In this document: in pieces, positions 5,635 to 7,396 of the stretch
Numbering within the stretch: the stretch's first letter is position 1
How the letters are laid out: each line of letters begins with the position of its first letter
From: an uncultured Streptococcus sp.
Lineage (GTDB): Bacteria > Bacillota > Bacilli > Lactobacillales > Aerococcaceae
Reading direction: 5' to 3'
DNA length: 7,396 nt
Assembly: GCA_916050055.1 (NCBI GenBank)
Contig: CAJZJY010000051.1
Coordinates: 1 to 7,396, forward strand
Made by a program: the position numbers and the translations under genes
The notes under the pieces: generated by a model
Told to the model about the DNA's origin: nothing
Databases searched by the model: none
The model's input: the letters and a program-made list of their open reading frames with translations, nothing else

Positions 5635-6657
5635 TTAGTATAGGCTTCCTGTGTTAACGATTGGTTGAGCATCATGATTTCCGCAAAGAACAACGAGTAA
5701 GTTAGAGACCATCGCAGCTTTACGTTCTTCATCTAGTTCTACGAGTTCTCCTTCGTTTAAGCGTTCTAGCGCCATTTCAACCATTCCAACAGCACCGTCT
5801 ACAATCATCTTTCTAGCGTCAATAATTGCAGAAGCTTGTTGACGTTGTAGCATTACTGCAGCGATTTCTGGAGCGTAAGCAAGGTAAGTGATACGTGCTT
5901 CGATGATTTCAAGACCTGCATTTTCAACACGTGCTTGGATTTCATCGCGAATACGTTTTGCAACGACTTCACTTGAACCACGTAAGCTACCTTCATCGGC
6001 AACTCCATCACCTGTTGTGTCGACGTTTGGAGCTACATCATATGGATAAATACGCACAATATTACGAAGTGCGCTATCACATTGAAGAGATAAGTATTCT
6101 TTGTAGTTATCTACGTTGAAGACTGCTTTAGCCGTATCGACCACTCTCCAAGTCACAGCAATTCCGATTTCAACAGGGTTCCCTAGGCAATCGTTAATCT
6201 TTTGACGAGAGTTGTTTAACGTCATAATTTTTAGAGAAATTTGATTTTTTAAGGCATTTAAATTAGCTTCAACGCCGCCTGTAGTGCTAATTGTGACAGG
6301 AGTGCTTTGACGGTCAACGTCACCGCTTTGGCCTAATTTTGTTTTCGCAGCAGGGTTTACAGCCACGCTAAATGGATTTACAAAATAGAAGCCAGGTTCT
6401 TTAATACTTCCTGTGTACTCACCAAAGAGCGTCAAAACAATCGCTTCTTGAGGTTTAACAACTTTTAGTCCTCCAAAAAGGATAAGACTGCTGATAAAGA
6501 CTAGAATGCTGAGGATAATACAAACTACTTGTAGGCCTTCAATTTTTATCAACGCAATTGAGGAAATAAAGCCCACAACTGAAAGGATGAGTAGAAGTAA
6601 AATGCTAAACAACGCAGCAAAACCGTTAGATTTTGTTTTTAAAATTTTTTCGTTCAT
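5635..6657 (-). CDS. SPFH/band-7 domain membrane protein
   Basis: A 340-aa membrane protein of the stomatin/prohibitin/flotillin superfamily, which forms large membrane-bound oligomers. Two N-terminal membrane helices lie at about 13-37 and 41-64. The SPFH domain follows (VVKPQEAIVLTLFGEY from 67, FYFVNPF, then EIGIAVTWRVVD at 163-174). A long helical stretch has the typical ARITYLAYAPEIAAVMLQRQQA (254-275). The C-terminus is short. Residues 213-222 (DTTGDGVADE) look like a calcium-binding loop of the thrombospondin-3/dockerin type, inserted before SLRGSSE. I chose the Met at 6657 because AAAGGAG lies 8 bases upstream (minus strand, 6666-6672) and the promoter at 6690-6718 sits in front. The frame is open 31 codons further, but that would run through the promoter. 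It forms an operon with the RHH gene. Role probably in membrane organisation or quality control; the exact job is unknown. Confidence 0.93.
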   Translation of the reverse strand: MNEKILKTKSNGFAALFSILLLLILSVVGFISSIALIKIEGLQVVCIILSILVFISSLILFGGLKVVKPQEAIVLTLFGEYTGSIKEPGFYFVNPFSVAVNPAAKTKLGQSGDVDRQSTPVTISTTGGVEANLNALKNQISLKIMTLNNSRQKINDCLGNPVEIGIAVTWRVVDTAKAVFNVDNYKEYLSLQCDSALRNIVRIYPYDVAPNVDTTGDGVADEGSLRGSSEVVAKRIRDEIQARVENAGLEIIEARITYLAYAPEIAAVMLQRQQASAIIDARKMIVDGAVGMVEMALERLNEGELVELDEERKAAMVSNLLVVLCGNHDAQPIVNTGSLY

Positions 6658-6679
6658 AAAAAAGACTCCTTTGTCTATT

Positions 6680-6698
6680 TGATATCTAAATGATATCA
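6680..6698. promoter_or_regulatory. 19-bp operator-like dyad over the SPFH promoter
   Basis: TGATATCTAAATGATATCA consists of the 7-base arms TGATATC and GATATCA around a TAAAT centre. It covers the -10 box and the predicted start site. A protein bound here would block the promoter. The RHH protein encoded by the same operon is the obvious candidate, by analogy with Arc-family autorepressors; this is inference. Confidence 0.5.
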
Positions 6699-6718
6699 CT
6701 CTGAAATCCGAAAAGCAA
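6690..6718 (-). promoter_or_regulatory. Promoter of the SPFH-RHH operon
   Basis: On the minus strand, -35 TTGCTT (6713-6718) and -10 TATCAT (6690-6695) are 17 bases apart. Predicted start is near 6683, with a leader of about 26 bases containing the AAAGGAG ribosome binding site. Confidence 0.75.
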
Positions 6719-6725
6719 TATAAAA

Positions 6726-6758
6726 AAGAATTATTGGTAAAATTTCCCAATAATTCTT
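6726..6758 (-). terminator. Terminator on the minus strand upstream of the SPFH gene
   Basis: AAGAATTATTGG (6726-6737) and CCAATAATTCTT (6747-6758) form a perfect 12-bp stem with a 9-base loop. Read on the minus strand it runs into six T; on the plus strand it is followed by AAAG, so it works leftward. It must end a minus-strand transcript coming from 6760-6930, where the only frame is the 30-codon one at 6775-6867. Confidence 0.8.
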
Positions 6759-6774
6759 AAAGATGCTATTTAAA

Positions 6775-6867
6775 CTATAAAACAAGTAGTAAAATGAACG
6801 TTACAATCGCTAAGCCGCCTTGTTTCCAGATGATGCTTCCAAAGCCCGAAACATTGACGGAGTGCAC
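6775..6867 (-). CDS. Possible 30-codon hydrophobic ORF or 3' remnant of a membrane gene
   Basis: On the minus strand a frame runs from GTG (6867) to TAG (6775). It contains the stretch [18 protein letters not shown] and ends in a hydrophobic tail LLLVL, enough for one membrane segment. The stop is 16 bases before a strong minus-strand terminator that has no other gene to serve. Against it: no ribosome binding site precedes the GTG, a TGA stop is directly upstream, and the start overlaps the adcC promoter. It may be a real small membrane protein, the tail end of a decayed gene, or chance. I recognise no family. Confidence 0.25.
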   Translation of the reverse strand: MHSVNVSGFGSIIWKQGGLAIVTFILLLVL

Positions 6868-6882
6868 TCAATATGCTATTCT
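6854..6882 (+). promoter_or_regulatory. Promoter of adcC with palindrome in the spacer
   Basis: -35 TTGACG (6854-6859), 17-base spacer, extended -10 TGC-TATTCT (-10 hexamer 6877-6882). The spacer begins with the perfect 10-bp palindrome GAGTGCACTC (6860-6869), a possible operator. It does not match the AdcR zinc box (TTAACnnGTTAA type) known from streptococci. Confidence 0.7.
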
Positions 6883-6929
6883 ATCCATTGTATAAAAAAG
6901 AATCACTACGATTTAGAAAGGAGAAAGGT

Positions 6930-7396
6930 ATGAGTTATATTTCAGTAGAACATCTTTCTTTCTCATATGAACAAGAGACAGTACTTGAAGATATTAGCTT
7001 TACGGTGGAACCGGGTCAGTTTGTGATTTTGACAGGGGAAAACGGAGCAGCGAAGTCTACTTTAGTAAAAAATATTTTAGGACTCTTAACACCAAAGAGT
7101 GGGAAAGCCACTATTGCAAAGAAAAATAGCAATGGCGAGAAGTTATCGATTGGATACGCTCCGCAACAGATTTCTTCTTTTAATGTAGGGTTCCCATCAA
7201 ATGTGTATGAACTTGTGGCGTCAGGTCGTTATCAACAAGGGCGCTGGTTCAAAAAATTAAATGCAGAAGATCATGAACATATCGAACGCTCTCTAAAATC
7301 CGTAGGGATGTGGGAGCAACGCAATAAACGTATCGGAGATTTATCAGGAGGGCAAAAACAACGCATCTGTTTAGCACGAATTTTTGCGACAGACCC
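6930..7396 (+). CDS. adcC: Zinc ABC transporter ATP-binding protein, 3' end cut by window
   Basis: The N-terminal 155 codons of the ATPase of a zinc (AdcABC/ZnuABC) importer, where the ATPase drives uptake with an AdcB permease and an AdcA lipoprotein. Walker A is GENGAAKST (36-44), with Ala instead of the second Gly; the same variant is known in streptococcal and enterococcal AdcC. Q-loop residues are at 79-80 (APQQISSFN), and the signature LSGGQ is at 138-142, followed by [14 protein letters not shown] where the window ends. The segment [14 protein letters not shown] is also typical of AdcC. The ATG at 6930 follows AAAGGAG (6917-6923), 6 bases ahead, and has a good promoter. The rest of the protein and presumably adcB lie beyond the window. 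Manganese-type ATPases of the same superfamily are a less likely alternative. Confidence 0.9.
   Translation, partial: MSYISVEHLSFSYEQETVLEDISFTVEPGQFVILTGENGAAKSTLVKNILGLLTPKSGKATIAKKNSNGEKLSIGYAPQQISSFNVGFPSNVYELVASGRYQQGRWFKKLNAEDHEHIERSLKSVGMWEQRNKRIGDLSGGQKQRICLARIFATD

Noticed and set aside
6658..6750. 31-residue N-terminal extension of the SPFH protein
   Set aside because: It spans the promoter, the dyad and part of a terminator hairpin; the inner Met has AAAGGAG at the right distance.
6895..6917. Zur-like half site ACTACGATTT near adcC, with a similar ACTACGATTA at 5291-5300
   Set aside because: Only one half of the dyad is present in each place; a shared 9-mer is within what chance allows.

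Overview
The window comes from an AT-rich Gram-positive chromosome. The best fit is the order Lactobacillales, most like the Carnobacteriaceae/Enterococcaceae (a Granulicatella-like organism is my guess from protein similarity by eye, not a search result). The support is: AAAGGAG-type ribosome binding sites with 6-8 base spacing on nearly every gene, strong hairpin-plus-U terminators, the dut-radA-yacL cluster, a stand-alone MsmK/UgpC-type sugar ATPase, and an AdcC zinc transporter ATPase with the Walker A variant (GENGAAKST) known from streptococci and enterococci.

Layout. Bases 1-27 hold the end of a transcript that starts outside the window: a hairpin followed by seven T, resembling the 3' hairpin of type II-A tracrRNA. 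Next is tRNA-Ser(CGA) with its own promoter (48-172). After it come an AT-rich stretch with short TKCCGTRA-like repeats and an orphan 112-aa acidic protein (278-616). A bidirectional terminator separates this from msmK/ugpC on the minus strand (687-1790). A 241-base divergent intergenic region follows, with candidate regulatory repeats and two promoter elements for the plus-strand operon dut (2032-2595), radA (2608-3993) and yacL-like PIN-TRAM (4008-5132). These three genes are 12 and 14 bases apart and are surely co-transcribed.

Downstream, where gltX often follows in related genomes, there is no coding gene. There is instead a TATAAT element followed about 90 bases later by a strong terminator (5171-5267), which looks like a small RNA or small-peptide gene. 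On the minus strand, 5429-6657 is a two-gene operon: an SPFH/band-7 membrane protein and, 2 bases after it, a small Arc-type ribbon-helix-helix DNA-binding protein. Its promoter is well formed and carries a 19-bp dyad over the -10 box. Between this operon and the last gene lies a minus-strand terminator preceded by a short hydrophobic reading frame that has no other explanation. The window ends inside adcC (6930-7396+), which has a good promoter with a 10-bp perfect palindrome in its spacer.

Functionally the core is housekeeping: nucleotide pool cleaning (dUTPase), recombination and repair (RadA), an RNase-like membrane protein, sugar uptake energy and zinc uptake. I found no clearly novel multi-gene defence or mobile system. 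The most interesting signals are the candidate small RNA after yacL, the SPFH-RHH pair with its operator-like dyad, the tRNA-adjacent repeats plus orphan gene that may be an integration scar, and the tracrRNA-like end at the left edge.
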